Position numbers and translations under genes: made by a program. Source: CAVQMC01 sp963713505 (GTDB taxonomy: Bacteria; Bacteroidota; Ignavibacteria; Ignavibacteriales; Ignavibacteriaceae). Taken from it: a DNA stretch of 64,000 nt. Below are positions 8,851 through 18,786 of this stretch, one piece after another (positions within the stretch are counted from its first letter, which is position 1; the number at the start of each line of letters is the position of its first letter). The DNA lies in contig CAVQMC010000004.1 of the NCBI GenBank assembly GCA_963713505.1, positions 1 through 64,000 on the forward strand. The letters run 5' to 3'. Below the pieces are notes generated by a model, which worked only from the letters and a program-made list of their open reading frames with translations, searched no databases and had not been told where the DNA came from.

Positions 8851-10513
8851 ATGCTTTATTTACTAATTTTCTTCTCAAGCATGGTGCTTACTCTGTTTGC
8901 CACTCCCTATGTTATTCGCAAATTTATTCAGTTGAATATTGTTGACAAACCCGACTCGGCACGCAAGATCCACAAAACCCCTATTCCCACAATGGGCGGT
9001 ATTATTATTTATATGGTTGTTGTGGTTACTTTCTTCAGCTATTCTGCCGATCTGCTTGCAGTAAGAATAATTGTCCTTTCTTCCAGTTTGATTGTTATGT
9101 GCGGTATATTCGACGATATGATCGGGCTTAACTGGAAAGTTAAATTCTTTTTACAGATAATCGCTTCCGGCGGATTGATTTTCTTTTTAGCTCCATCTTT
9201 GCATTCAATACAAATTTTTAGTTTTACATTCACAGGGTTTGCTTCATATTTACTGCTGCTGTTTTTTATCCTTGGTTTAATTAATTCCATTAACCTGCTT
9301 GACGGTATGGACGGACTTGTTTCGGGCTTTTCCCTGCTGGTCTTTTTGGTTCTATTTGTTATTTCTTTAATGGCAAATAATTCACTTGTTATGATATTGT
9401 CTGCTTCAATGGCAGGTGCTATTTTCGGATTTTTGAAATACAATGCCAATCCCGCTAAAATATTTTTAGGAGATACAGGCTCATTAACACTGGGATTTTT
9501 CCTGCTTGTTTCTTCTTTAATGCTGATGCTTAATATCGGTAAAGGCAATCTCGATCTTACTTTTGCAGTTATTTTGTTCGGTGTTCCTATTGTGGATACT
9601 TTAAAAGTTATGCTGATTAGAATATTAAACAGGCAGAATCCTTTTTTACCCGATAAAAATCATATTCATCATGTAATATTCGGAAGTGATGTAAAACAGA
9701 AAACAACGGTATTTATTATACAAATTTTTACCGTGCTTTATATTTTTGCAGCAGTTTACTATTTGAAAACTTCTCAGTCGGTAGCATTAATTATATTTGC
9801 AATTTTATCTTTCTCGCAGATAGCAATAAAACGGGGGATAAGGGCTACACAGAATTCTTTTATTCACAAACTTTATGTTAGAGAAAGAGATATTGTCCCG
9901 CAAAAATTAGTCGAACTTTTTCAGAAGTATTTCATACCTTTTTCCATGCTGCTGATTGGTTTGCTTTTTGTATTTTTATTCCCGGGCAAGTCCGAAGTTG
10001 GGTCAGCAGATTTTAATGCTTCTTATAATTGCCTCTATTTTGTTAATGATTATTTCTGCTTATCACCGTGTCCGTTCTAAAACATTTAATGATATTTATG
10101 TACTGATTAATGCAGCTATATTTTTCTCCGTAACAAATTTATCGTACCCGCTTATCTTAACTTTAAACCTGGATAAACAGTTTATATCTTTTATAATTGG
10201 TATAAATGTTATTCTTTTACTTGGTCTGCTTATTTTCTTCCTTATAACTAGAGAAAAATTATTCGGTGAAAAAATATCTTTTTTAACCGGTACGGATCTT
10301 ATATTTTTAGTCTTGATTTCACTTTTAGCTGTTGTTCAAAATTATATTACTCCCGGTAAACTGCACTTCTTTGGTGCAAACCTTATATTAGGTTTTATAG
10401 TTTATTTATGGTACAAAGCAATTACTCAATTCAAACAAAATTACGGACGGCTGCTTTATTATCTTTCGTTTGTAATTCCTCTTGCAACTTTAATTTATAT
10501 TTACCTGCGCTGA
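8851..10513 (+). CDS. WecA/MraY-family undecaprenyl-phosphate sugar-1-phosphate transferase, frameshifted
   Basis: Polytopic PNPT-family protein that should move a HexNAc-1-phosphate from a UDP-sugar to undecaprenyl phosphate, the first step of O-antigen or capsule lipid-linked assembly. Visible motifs: HKTPIPTMGGIIIY at the N-terminus, FDDMIGLNWKVKF (Mg-binding DD), SINLLDGMDGLVSG, KIFLGDTGSLTLGF and PDKNHIHHVIF with the HIHH signature of WecA/TagO-type enzymes. A +1 break (CCCGGGCA for CCCGGCA) near 9984 separates the catalytic part from a C-terminal extension with six or more helices ending IPLATLIYIYLR. Rejoined length is ~553 residues, longer than E. coli WecA because of that tail. The stop overlaps the next start (ATGA at 10513). 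Confidence 0.85.
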
Positions 10514-12195
10514 TGAAAGTATCCAATAAATTTCTCCGGCCGGTTATTAATTTAACCTGGTTCATTCTATTTTTTATAATTCTTTCTGTACTAAATATTA
10601 ATGCCCAATCTGTTTATGAACCTGTAGGGAATGATATTTATAATTACCTGGAAAGACTTTCAGTAAAAGGTATAATTGAATATCATGATGAAGTAAAACC
10701 GCTGCTCAGAAAAGATATTGCTAATTTATTGATTCAAGCAGAAATGAATAAAAGTGAATTAAGTAAGCTGGAATTTGAGGATCTTATCTTTTATGAAAAA
10801 GAATATGCAGATGCAATTGATATGATCAAAAAAGATAAAAACTTTAAACTGCCGAGACTGGAATATTTAACAAAAGGTGAAACTGGAAGATTCAGATTTT
10901 TTAATTACCGGGATTCGTCTTTTACATTTTATGCTGATCCAATTTTAGGTCTGGAATACAGAAGTCTTTACGGCGGGCATAGTACGCACAGGTGGAACGG
11001 TGCAAAGCTTTCCGGTTATTACGGTTCAAGTTTCGGATTTGAACTTGACTATACGGATAATGAAGAGAACGGAAGCAATTTTGATTCTACTAAAAATTTT
11101 TCGCCTGAAAGGGGGATTGTTCTTACTAAAAAAGGAAAAGAAAGTATTCAATATGATGAAGTAAATGCACAGATAAATTATTCATGGAAAAACGGCGCAC
11201 TTTCTGTCGGAAAATATTATTTGAATTGGGGAAGCGGAATTGGCGGACAATTAATTCTTTCAGATAAAGCTCCTTCTTTTCCATTAATTAGGTTTGATTT
11301 TTCTCCGGTTAGCTGGCTTAGGTTTACTTATATACACGGCTGGCTGCATTCGGGAATTTTGGATTCAAATACATACAGATATACTCCGGTTCCGGATAGA
11401 CCAACATATCTTCAAATTGAAAAATTTATTGCAGCTCATATGCTTTCATTCGATATAAAAGATAATTTAACTTTTTCAATCGGTGAGTCGGTTATATACA
11501 GTGAAAGATTACAGCCTTTGTATTTAATTCCGGTTATGTTTTTCCGCGCAGCGGATCATTATTTACAGAAGGAGGGAAGCAACACCGGTTCTAATGCACA
11601 GATGTATGCAGATATTTATTATAAGAATTATGATATAAGAACTAAATTTTATTCTACTTTGTTTATCGATGAGTTATCTCTTGAAAATATTTTTAAAGGC
11701 GGAAATTTATCTGCAATTGCTTTTACAGTCGGAGCAGAAATTGTAGATCCGGTAATTCAAAATTCTTCATTTGTATTGGAATATTCAAGATTAAATCCTT
11801 TCGTATATATGAATTCCAATAATGCTCAGCTTTATACTTCTTATAATTATCAGCTTGGTCATTGGATCGGCAGCAACGGTGATCAAGTTTATATGTCTTA
11901 TAAGCAGGGAATTATTAGAGGTTTGCAGACAAAATTAAGTCTTAGCTATGTAAGGAAAGGACAGAAGGAACTTCCAATTCAGCAGTATCAATCTCCTTAT
12001 CCGCCTTTTTTATACGGCAGCAAAAAGAAAGCAGTGGATATAAAGTTTGAGCTATCCTATGAAGTTATACATAGTCTATTTGCAAAAGCATTTTATGAAT
12101 ATTCCGATATGACGGATGAAGAGGCCGGAAGAACTCCAGGATTTATGCTGGGAAAGCATAATAATTTTGGAATTTCGATAGGCTATGGTTTATAA
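10513..12195 (+). CDS. Wzi-like capsule-assembly outer-membrane beta-barrel
   Basis: The chosen ATG at 10513 overlaps the stop of the WecA-like gene, giving translational coupling and a clear signal peptide (ITLTWFILFFII-like core ending NINAQ). An in-frame start 105 bases earlier would bury the signal. The 560-residue protein has alternating short hydrophobic strands and turn residues typical of an outer-membrane barrel. The block FDFSPVSWLRFTYIHGWLHSG and SVGKYYLNWGSG fits the Wzi/capsule-assembly family (WNWGSG-like turn). E. coli Wzi binds capsule at the cell surface and is ~480 residues. A shared operon with the lipid-carrier transferase supports a polysaccharide role. Which polymer it holds is unknown. 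Confidence 0.75.
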   Translation: MKVSNKFLRPVINLTWFILFFIILSVLNINAQSVYEPVGNDIYNYLERLSVKGIIEYHDEVKPLLRKDIANLLIQAEMNKSELSKLEFEDLIFYEKEYADAIDMIKKDKNFKLPRLEYLTKGETGRFRFFNYRDSSFTFYADPILGLEYRSLYGGHSTHRWNGAKLSGYYGSSFGFELDYTDNEENGSNFDSTKNFSPERGIVLTKKGKESIQYDEVNAQINYSWKNGALSVGKYYLNWGSGIGGQLILSDKAPSFPLIRFDFSPVSWLRFTYIHGWLHSGILDSNTYRYTPVPDRPTYLQIEKFIAAHMLSFDIKDNLTFSIGESVIYSERLQPLYLIPVMFFRAADHYLQKEGSNTGSNAQMYADIYYKNYDIRTKFYSTLFIDELSLENIFKGGNLSAIAFTVGAEIVDPVIQNSSFVLEYSRLNPFVYMNSNNAQLYTSYNYQLGHWIGSNGDQVYMSYKQGIIRGLQTKLSLSYVRKGQKELPIQQYQSPYPPFLYGSKKKAVDIKFELSYEVIHSLFAKAFYEYSDMTDEEAGRTPGFMLGKHNNFGISIGYGL

Positions 12196-12230
12196 CTCTG
12201 CAATTCTTTGCGCCCTCTGCGGTTTATTTT

Positions 12231-12402
12231 GTAGAGACGTCCCGCCGGGACGTCTGGAACCGCCCAACCCAAATTATGTTATACACACCTAAAAAAATTC
12301 CAGGCTTCATCTCTGCGATTCTTTGCGCCCTCTGCGGTTAAACCAAGGGGACACAGAGGCCACGGAGAATGCACAAAGAACCACAGAGCCTAATCAGTTG
12401 AA
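12231..12402. repeat. Direct repeat A flanking vapBC
   Basis: An H3 hairpin (12235-12255) is followed by CAACCCAAATTATGTTA, CACACCTAAAAAAAT, CTCTGCGATTCTTTGCGC, CTGCGGTTAAACCAAGG, CACAGAGGCCACGGAGAATG and AACCACAGAGCCTAATCA. The same order of words recurs at 13358-13527. Inside it, CTCTGCGATTCTTTGCG... and ...CACAAAGAACCACAGAG are imperfect complements, so the repeat folds on itself. Confidence 0.8.
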
Positions 12403-12451
12403 GAATTCATGGAAAATAACCTCTTAAAAGGATTGCTTTATGGCATTAAAA

Positions 12452-12475
12452 AGTATATATTATTAGTATATATTA
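12452..12475 (+). promoter_or_regulatory. Candidate vapBC operator
   Basis: AGTATATATTA occurs twice, at 12452-12462 and 12465-12475, and is followed by AAAGGTG (Shine-Dalgarno-like) and the vapB ATG at 12488. Closely spaced repeats just before a VapB gene are the usual site of autorepression. Assignment is by position. Confidence 0.45.
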
Positions 12476-12487
12476 AAGGTGAATTAA

Positions 12488-12721
12488 ATGGATACTGCGA
12501 AAATATTTGAAAACGGTAAAAGTCAAGCGATTAGAATTCCTAAAGCATACAGGTTAAAAGGTAAAGAGGCATATATAACTAGAGTTGGAGATGCAATAAT
12601 CTTATTACCTAAAAAAAGTAAATGGGAATTGCTGCTTTTAAGCTTGGATAAATTTTCAGAAGATTTTATGTCTGAACGTAATCAGCCGGAATTAGAGGAT
12701 AGGGAGACATTATATAAATGA
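12488..12721 (+). CDS. vapB: VapB-family antitoxin (AbrB/SpoVT fold)
   Basis: The 77-residue protein begins MDTAKIFENGKSQAIRIPKAYRLKGKEAYI, the swapped-hairpin AbrB/MazE-like DNA-binding fold of VapB antitoxins (NGKSQAIRIPK is the signature). The C-terminal tail KWELLLLSLDKFSEDFM...RETLYK is the segment expected to wrap the toxin. The stop overlaps the toxin start by four bases (ATGA at 12718). It should neutralise VapC and repress the operon through the repeats at 12452-12475. Confidence 0.9.
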   Translation: MDTAKIFENGKSQAIRIPKAYRLKGKEAYITRVGDAIILLPKKSKWELLLLSLDKFSEDFMSERNQPELEDRETLYK

Positions 12722-13119
12722 AATATCTTCTTGATACCAATATTTGTATTTATATCATAAAGCAAAAACCAAAAAAAGTTATAGAAAAATTTATAGACCA
12801 TAAACCGGGCGATATTTTTATTTCCAGCATTACGGTATCTGAATTAAATTACGGAGTTGAAAAGAGCAGTAAGGCTGTTGAAAATATGGTTGCTCTAAAG
12901 GAATTTTTACAGCCGCTAGTAGTGATTGATTATGATGAAAATGATGCAAGCATTTATGGTAGTATCAGAACAGATCTTGAAAGAAGAGGAAGTCCGATCG
13001 GAGCAATGGATTTATTAATTGCATCTCAAGCTGTTAGTCGGGATTTGGTATTAGTAACCAATAATGAAAAAGAATTTAAACGTATAAAAAATTTATCAAT
13101 AGAAAATTGGGCTAAATAA
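12718..13119 (+). CDS. vapC: VapC-family PIN-domain ribonuclease toxin
   Basis: The 133-residue PIN protein has the acidic residues of the family: LLDTNICIYI near the N-terminus (first Asp), SSITVSELNYGVEKS (Glu), IGAMDLLIASQAV (Asp) and LVTNNEKEFKRI (TNN plus acidic). These coordinate Mg2+ for RNA cleavage, in known VapCs often of tRNA or 23S rRNA. Complete, translationally coupled to vapB and bracketed by ~170-bp direct repeats. Its RNA target cannot be read from sequence. Confidence 0.92.
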   Translation: MKYLLDTNICIYIIKQKPKKVIEKFIDHKPGDIFISSITVSELNYGVEKSSKAVENMVALKEFLQPLVVIDYDENDASIYGSIRTDLERRGSPIGAMDLLIASQAVSRDLVLVTNNEKEFKRIKNLSIENWAK

Positions 13120-13357
13120 AATATTCCATCGCGATCGCCCACGCTCTCTGCGCCTGCCTGCCGGGACTTGTCTGCAGTAAAGTAGAGGCAAGGTTAAACA
13201 AAATTTGTAGAGATGACGCAGCAGGCCGCACTCTTGCTGGTTTACGATGGGTATAGTTTTAAGGTATACTTAGATTGAATTAACGTTCAACTCCTACGGA
13301 GTTGTTTTTTATAAGGTTTTTATTTTTGTTACAAACATTTTACCCCTACGGGGTAAT
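13120..13357. other. Intergenic repeats downstream of vapC
   Basis: No gene seen. It contains a degenerate CTGCCTGCCGGGACTTGTCTGCAG... segment, an H2-like AACTCCTACGGAGTT hairpin (~13290) and an H1 hairpin TTACCCCTACGGGGTAA (~13339-13355) preceded by GTTACAAACATTT. Confidence 0.6.
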
Positions 13358-13527
13358 GTAGAGACGGCCCGGTGGGCCGTCTGGTTCCACCCAACCCAAA
13401 TTATGTTACACACCTAAAAAAATCCCTGGCTCCACCTCTGCGATTCTCTGCGCTCTCTGCGGTTAAACCAAGGGAACACAGAGGCCACGGAGAATGCACA
13501 AAGAACCACAGAGCCTAATCAATTGCT
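13358..13527. repeat. Direct repeat B flanking vapBC
   Basis: Same orientation and word order as 12231-12402. Differences include the H3 stem, which changes from GACGTCCC/GGGACGTC to GACGGCCC/GGGCCGTC while staying complementary. Confidence 0.8.
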
Positions 13528-14140
13528 GTAATATGGGTCTAAAAAGCCTATTTATATAATGTAATTATTTATAAGCCATCAGCTAAAGCAGACGGCAATT
13601 GATAATAAAAATTTATCTGTGGTTATCTGTGAGAATCTGTGGTTAAAATAAATTTGTAGAGACGGCCCGGTGGACCGTCTGGTCCCACACAACCCAAATT
13701 AAATTACTCCCTCGTAAAAATCATTTGCTTTAACTCTGCGATTCTTTGCGCCCTCTGCGGTTTATTTTGTAGAGACGATCCGGTGGGTCTTCTGGACCTG
13801 CCCTGCTGAGAATATACCTTCTACTCATGCAATCTTTCATCCATGCTGAGCCTTGGAATGCATATTAACAAGTTATATAAAGAGTTAAGCTAATATGTCC
13901 ACTCCTAACGGAGTTAATCGATGCTTTTTATGCTTTATCTCTGCGGTTAAACAATAAAACCCCCAACCAACCACTGACAATTAACCTGCGGACTCCTGCC
14001 TTCTATCTCCTTTTTAATTTTTCCTTTTTAATTTTTAATTTTTCCTTTTTAATTCTCCCCCCTCACATCTTCCATTTTTTCTTCCCCGCATTATTGTTAA
14101 TTTTACACGATAAATAAAAAATTTATAGCGGAGAAATTAG
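13528..14140. repeat. Gene-free repeat stretch before the aminotransferase
   Basis: No coding region seen. It holds H3 hairpins at 13660-13680 and 13773-13793 (second degenerate). A third copy of AACTCTGCGATTCTTTGCGC lies at 13733-13770, matching 12195-12235. A run TTATCTGTGGTTATCTGTGAGAATC and the repeated TTTTTAATTTTTCCT near 14010-14060 precede the gene. Confidence 0.6.
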
Positions 14141-15313
14141 ATGAAAGTACCATTATTAGATCTTAAGCCTCAATATCAATCCCTTAAAAAAGAATTGGAT
14201 GAAACTTTAATAAATATAGCCGAATCACAATATTTTATTTTAGGTCCTGAAGTTGATAAAATGGAAAAAGCTTTATGCAGCTATTTAAATGTTAAACATG
14301 CAGTCGGAGTTTCATCCGGTACCGACGCGCTTTTGATTGCCTTAATGGCTCTGGATATTCAGCCGGGTGATGAAGTTATTGTACCGACTTACTCATTTTT
14401 TGCTACTGCCGGAGTTGTTGCAAGAATGAATGCAGCGCCGGTTTTTGTGGATAATGATCCGGTTACTTTTAATTTAGATCCAAAACAAATTGAAAGCAAA
14501 ATAACTTCCAAAACCAAAGCAATCATACCTGTTCATTTATACGGTCAAAGCTGCGAAATGGATGATATTTTGTCTGTCGCAAAAAAACATAATCTTAAAG
14601 TTGTCGAAGATGCTGCACAGGCAATCGGAACACAGTATAAAGACGGCAAATGTGTCGGAACTATCGGCGATATCGGCTGCTACTCATTTTTCCCGAGTAA
14701 AAATCTCGGCTGCTTCGGTGACGGAGGACTTGTAGTTACTAATAACGATGAGCTTGCAGAAAGACTTGCAATGATGCGTGTGCACGGAATGAAACCTAAA
14801 TATTATCATAAAATAATAGGGGGCAACTTTAGATTGGATGCAATTCAAGCTGCGGTTATCAGTGTTAAACTTCCGCATCTAAATGACTGGTCCGCAAAGA
14901 GAAGAGAAAATGCCGATTACTATAACAATCTATTTATTAAAAAAGGCTTAGCTGAAGAAACAGGTAAAACGGAATTTGATTCTAAAAATAAAGTTCTTCT
15001 GCCTAAAGCGGTTTATGAATCAGCTTCCGGTAAAGCAAAAAATTATCACATTTATAATCAATATATTATTCGTACTGAAAACAGGGATGCAGTAAGAGAA
15101 TATTTAACAAAAAATGAAGTTGCATCCGAAATATATTACCCTGTTCCTTTTCATTTACAGGAATGTTTCAAAGAACTAGGTTATAAAAAAGGAGATTTTC
15201 CAATTGCAGAAAGCTGTGCGGATACTTCAATTGCATTACCTATTTATCCCGAATTAACAAAAGAACAGCTGGAATTTGTAGTGGATAAGATCGCGGAAGC
15301 GGTGAGCAATTAA
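14141..15313 (+). CDS. DegT/DnrJ/EryC1/StrS-family sugar aminotransferase
   Basis: Intact 390-residue PLP enzyme that should transaminate a keto-sugar nucleotide to an amino sugar for a surface polysaccharide. Family marks: VSSGTDALLIALMAL (cofactor phosphate binding, ~57-71), VVEDAAQAIG (Asp157 under the pyridine ring) and YSFFPSKNLGCFGDGG with Lys187 as the Schiff-base lysine. GGNFRLDAIQAAVI is also present. Closest in style to enzymes making 3- or 4-amino-dideoxy hexoses (FdtB/WecE/DesV type). No dedicated sugar dehydratase for that product lies nearby except gmd. The ATG follows a purine-rich GGAGAAA. Stands alone between repeat tracts. Confidence 0.92.
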   Translation: MKVPLLDLKPQYQSLKKELDETLINIAESQYFILGPEVDKMEKALCSYLNVKHAVGVSSGTDALLIALMALDIQPGDEVIVPTYSFFATAGVVARMNAAPVFVDNDPVTFNLDPKQIESKITSKTKAIIPVHLYGQSCEMDDILSVAKKHNLKVVEDAAQAIGTQYKDGKCVGTIGDIGCYSFFPSKNLGCFGDGGLVVTNNDELAERLAMMRVHGMKPKYYHKIIGGNFRLDAIQAAVISVKLPHLNDWSAKRRENADYYNNLFIKKGLAEETGKTEFDSKNKVLLPKAVYESASGKAKNYHIYNQYIIRTENRDAVREYLTKNEVASEIYYPVPFHLQECFKELGYKKGDFPIAESCADTSIALPIYPELTKEQLEFVVDKIAEAVSN

Positions 15314-15483
15314 AAATTAAAATTTATCTGCCGAAGGCAGAACGCAAAAGTAAAAAGTAATTTTAATAAGTCATCAATCAATTTCCCCGACGGGGAAAAA
15401 TTAAATAGCCAAGGATAACATCCTTGGTTATAAAATGATATAAAAAAACACAAACATACACTGAAATGGTTAAATAAGATCCC

Positions 15484-15720
15484 TTAAACTAACCCCGTAG
15501 GGGTTAAACATTTGTAACTCAATAGTAAACTAACATCATATGTAGAACTCCATAGTAATTCAACACATTAACCCCGTCGGGGTTAAACATTTGTAACTCA
15601 ATAGTAAACTAACATTATATGTAGAACTCCATAGTAATTCAACACATTAACCCCGTAGGGGTTAAACATTTGTAATTAAGTAATGAGTCTGCAGCATTCA
15701 CTGAACTCTATAGGAGTTCA
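15484..15720. repeat. Three 79-bp repeats with H1 hairpins
   Basis: Units start near 15491, 15570 and 15649. Each carries AACCCCGTAGGGGTT (middle copy with loop GTC) followed by AAACATTTGTAA, ACTCAATAGTAAACTAACAT and a degenerate GAACTCCATAGTAATTC. An intact H2 hairpin GAACTCTATAGGAGTTC closes the array. The rest of 15314-16035 has no gene. 15930-16020 holds two copies of a CATCTTGA-CGGTTGTA-TTTTCATTCA word. Confidence 0.8.
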
Positions 15721-16035
15721 ACAATCCATTCAAGCTCTTCTGCCTCCCGGTTTACAAACTTTTCTATCACGAGAAAAGCACATATTGTGTATTTGAATTT
15801 TAAGTTAATTACAAATAATATTAATTTAAAAGATTAAAAAATGAAACCGATTGGAAGAATGATTATATTTTAAGGGAAATTATTGAACGTTATGAAACCT
15901 AAAATAAATGAATTTTGTTTTTATACATTAATTCATTTATTCGAAGCATCTTGAAGCGGTTGTAAATTTTCATTCAATCATTCTAGGCATCTTGACTCGG
16001 TTGTATTTTTTCATTCATTAAAGAAAATTTTTGTC

Positions 16036-16991
16036 ATGACCCTAAAATCAAAAAAAATTTATGTTGCAGGCCACCGCGGAATGGTCGGCTCTGCTATAAT
16101 GAGAAACCTTGAACAGAACGGTTATCAAAATTTAGTCGTTAGAACATTTGACGAACTTAATTTAATTAACCAAAATGCTGTTGAAAAATTTTTTACTGAA
16201 GAAAAGCCGGAAGTCGTAATTGTTGCGGCCGCTAAAGTAGGCGGAATTCTTGCCAACAATACATTACCGCGCGGAATTTATTTATGACAATATCATGATT
16301 GAAGCCAACGTAATAAACGCTGCTCATAAAAATAATGTCGAAAAATTAGTTTTTCTTGGCAGCTCATGTATTTATCCCAAACTCGCACCTCAGCCTTTAA
16401 AAGAAGAATATCTGTTATCAGATTATCTTGAATACACAAACGAACCTTATGCAATCGCTAAAATTGCGGGAATAAAATTATGCGAGAATTATTATAAACA
16501 GTACGGCAGTAATTTTTATTCTGCTATGCCGACAAACCTTTACGGACCATTTGATAACTTCGATCTAAAAACCTCTCACGTTCTCCCGGCAATGATAAGA
16601 AAATTCCATGAAGCAAAAGAAAGCAATTCTAAAGAAGTAACTTTATGGGGATCCGGTAAACCCATGCGCGAATTTTTATATGTAGAAGATCTTGCGGATG
16701 CAATAAGATTCCTAATGGAAAATATAAATGCAGCCGATCTATATGAAAAAGGACTTTCCCAAATAAACATCGGAACCGGCGAAGATCTTACTATAAGTGA
16801 ACTTGCATCTTTAATATCGGAAGTTGTCGGTTTTAATGGTAAAGATAGTTTATGATTCCTCCAAACCCGACGGAACTCCCCGAAAATTAATGGATGTTTC
16901 AAGATTAAATCAGCTTGGATGGAAGTATAAAACGTCGCTGAGGGAAGGAATAGAGAAGACGTACGAATGGTTTAAATCAATTAAAAATTAA
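16036..16991 (+). CDS. fcl: GDP-L-fucose synthase, frameshifted
   Basis: NADPH-dependent epimerase/reductase that turns GDP-4-keto-6-deoxy-mannose (the Gmd product) into GDP-L-fucose. It shows the Rossmann motif [24 protein letters not shown], the catalytic LGSSCIYP serine region, [17 protein letters not shown] with the Tyr-x3-Lys pair, and NLYGPFDNF. Two +1 breaks occur, an extra T near 16265 (ACATTACC for ACATACC) and an extra G near 16842. After the second, the frame runs [20 protein letters not shown] to a stop at 16989-16991. Rejoined length is ~317 residues, normal for the family. Gmd lies 650 bases downstream, separated by a four-helix-bundle gene. Confidence 0.93.
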
Positions 16992-16995
16992 AGGT

Positions 16996-17048
16996 CTGCA
17001 TGGCTGCAAGTTAAACCTTGAGCGGTTAATCTGCATGGATGCATGAAT
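16996..17048. repeat. Left arm of TGCA-word inverted repeats around the gene at 17123
   Basis: CTGCATGGCTGCAAG and CTGCATGGATGCATGA lie here. The complement of the second (TCATGCATCCATGCAG) reappears at about 17559-17574 as TCATGCATACATGCAG (15 of 16 bases), followed by CCTTGCATTCTTGCAAT. The pair frames the four-helix-bundle gene. Confidence 0.6.
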
Positions 17049-17122
17049 ATTAAATGGGGTTTTAAAATATTTTATTGAATTCGTTTAAATAATTATTTAT
17101 TAAAATATATGAGGGAAACATC

Positions 17123-17547
17123 ATGGAAGATCTTTTAACAGGAATAAAAATATCAATAGAGGCTTTAGGAAATTAAATATCTGGCAACTTGCAATTGAAC
17201 TTTACAAAACAGATATCAATATCTTAAATAAAAATTTTAATATTTCTTTCAAAGTTAAATCACAAATAGAAGATTCGGCATTATCTGTTTCATCCAATAT
17301 TGCAGAGGGATATTCTAGAAGAACGATTAAGGAAAATTTAAGATTTTATGAAATTGCTCTTAGTTCCTTAGCTGAAAACTATTCTCAGTTATTCGCACTT
17401 CAATCTGCAAATCAAATCCCTAAAAATATTTTCATCAACTTCGATAATCAGATATATGAACTTGAAAATAAATTGATCAAAATGAATAAAAACCTGATCA
17501 CAAAAATCAATTCTGGTAAAGAATGGAATAATAATTACAAATTGTAG
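17123..17547 (+). CDS. Four-helix-bundle protein of the 23S rRNA intervening-sequence family, 5' frame uncertain
   Basis: The main frame reads RGFRKLNIWQLAIELYKTD, VKSQIEDSALSVSSNIAEGYSRRTIKENLRFYEIALSSLAE, QIPKNIF and ends GKEWNNNYKL. WQLA-type first helix, S-x-SSNIAEGYSR and RFYEIALSSLAE are the family signature. An ATG at 17123 starts another frame (MEDLLTGIK) that meets a stop at about 17174, so one indel probably lies near the start. The length of ~140 residues is only slightly over usual. The family is named after ORFs in spirochaete 23S rRNA insertions but is mostly found free-standing, as here. It is structurally related to Avd of diversity-generating retroelements. Function unknown. 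Inserted between fcl and gmd and framed by inverted words. Confidence 0.75.
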
Positions 17548-17648
17548 TTATTTAGATCATGCATACATGCAGCCTTGCATTCTTGCAATACATTTAATAA
17601 TATTTATTATTAATTTTATTTTATAAATTAAATAAAAACGAGATTTCT

Positions 17649-18776
17649 ATGCCCAAAGCTCTAATTACCGGTATAACCGGACAGGATGGAAGTTATTTAA
17701 CCGAAATTTTACTTGATAAAGGTTATCAGGTTCACGGCATTATCAGAAGAAGCAGTTCTTTTAATACCGGGAGAATTGATCATCTGTATAATAATAAAGA
17801 TCTGCTGGATAAAAGATTATTCCTTCATTACGGCGATCTTGTTGATACAAGTAATTTAAATAGACTTTTAGAAAAAATTGAACCGGACGAAATTTATAAT
17901 CTTGCCGCACAAAGCCATGTAAAAGTATCTTTTGAAGTTCCCGATTATACCGCACAGGTTGATGGTTTGGGTACGTTGAGATTTCTGGATGCAATTCGTG
18001 AAGTCGGTTTGAGAAAAGTTAAATTTTATCAGGCCTCCACAAGTGAATTATTCGGAAAAGTTCAGGAAGTTCCGCAGTCGGAAAAAACACCTTTTTATCC
18101 GCGTTCTCCTTACGGAGTTGCAAAACTATACGGTTACTGGATAATTGTAAATTACCGCGAAGCTTATAATATTTTTGCCAGCAATGGAATTCTGTTTAAT
18201 CATGAATCACCGAGAAGAGGCGAAACTTTTGTAACTAGAAAAATTACACGTGCTGCAACCAGGATAGTAGCAGGTATGCAGGAGAATCTTTTACTCGGGA
18301 ATTTAAGTGCTAAAAGAGATTGGGGTTTTGCCCCTGAATACTGCGAAGGTATGTGGAGAATTCTTCAGCATGATGAAGCCGATGATTTTGTTTTAGCAAC
18401 CGGCGAAACCAGGACGGTAAGAGAATTTACCGAACTTGCTTTTGGTGAGCTGGGTATTGAACTGGAGTGGAGAGGCAAAAATGCAGAAGAAGCCGGCTTT
18501 GTTAAAAATATTGATCTGGATAAAACAGAAAATTTAATTAAAGATGAAAAATCTGCTCATGGTTTAAATTATCCGGTTGCATGTAAATTAAAACCCGGAG
18601 ATAAAGTAGTTGCCGTGGATCCCAATTATTATCGTCCTACTGAAGTTGAACTTTTAATAGGCAACCCTGAAAAAGCAAATAAACTTTTAGGCTGGAAAGC
18701 ACAGACTAACTTTCAGCAGCTTGTAAAAATAATGACCAAATCCGATATGATTAAAGTTCTGCAGAGAGGTTATTAG
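17649..18776 (+). CDS. gmd: GDP-mannose 4,6-dehydratase
   Basis: Complete 375-residue short-chain dehydrogenase/reductase that converts GDP-D-mannose to GDP-4-keto-6-deoxy-D-mannose, the precursor of GDP-L-fucose. Visible: NADP-binding [10 protein letters not shown] (8-17), [26 protein letters not shown], catalytic Thr131 and Glu133 in STSELFG, Tyr155-x3-Lys159 in [12 protein letters not shown], and [16 protein letters not shown]. Length and motifs match functional Gmd enzymes. Paired functionally with fcl upstream. Convergent with the TPR-CHAT gene, only 10 bases apart. Base composition matches neighbours. Confidence 0.97.
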   Translation: MPKALITGITGQDGSYLTEILLDKGYQVHGIIRRSSSFNTGRIDHLYNNKDLLDKRLFLHYGDLVDTSNLNRLLEKIEPDEIYNLAAQSHVKVSFEVPDYTAQVDGLGTLRFLDAIREVGLRKVKFYQASTSELFGKVQEVPQSEKTPFYPRSPYGVAKLYGYWIIVNYREAYNIFASNGILFNHESPRRGETFVTRKITRAATRIVAGMQENLLLGNLSAKRDWGFAPEYCEGMWRILQHDEADDFVLATGETRTVREFTELAFGELGIELEWRGKNAEEAGFVKNIDLDKTENLIKDEKSAHGLNYPVACKLKPGDKVVAVDPNYYRPTEVELLIGNPEKANKLLGWKAQTNFQQLVKIMTKSDMIKVLQRGY

Positions 18777-18786
18777 AATCTATAAA

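Noticed and set aside
17123..17547. Diversity-generating retroelement (Avd-like four-helix bundle)
   Set aside because: No reverse transcriptase or template/variable repeat pair is present near this gene or the one at 27941.
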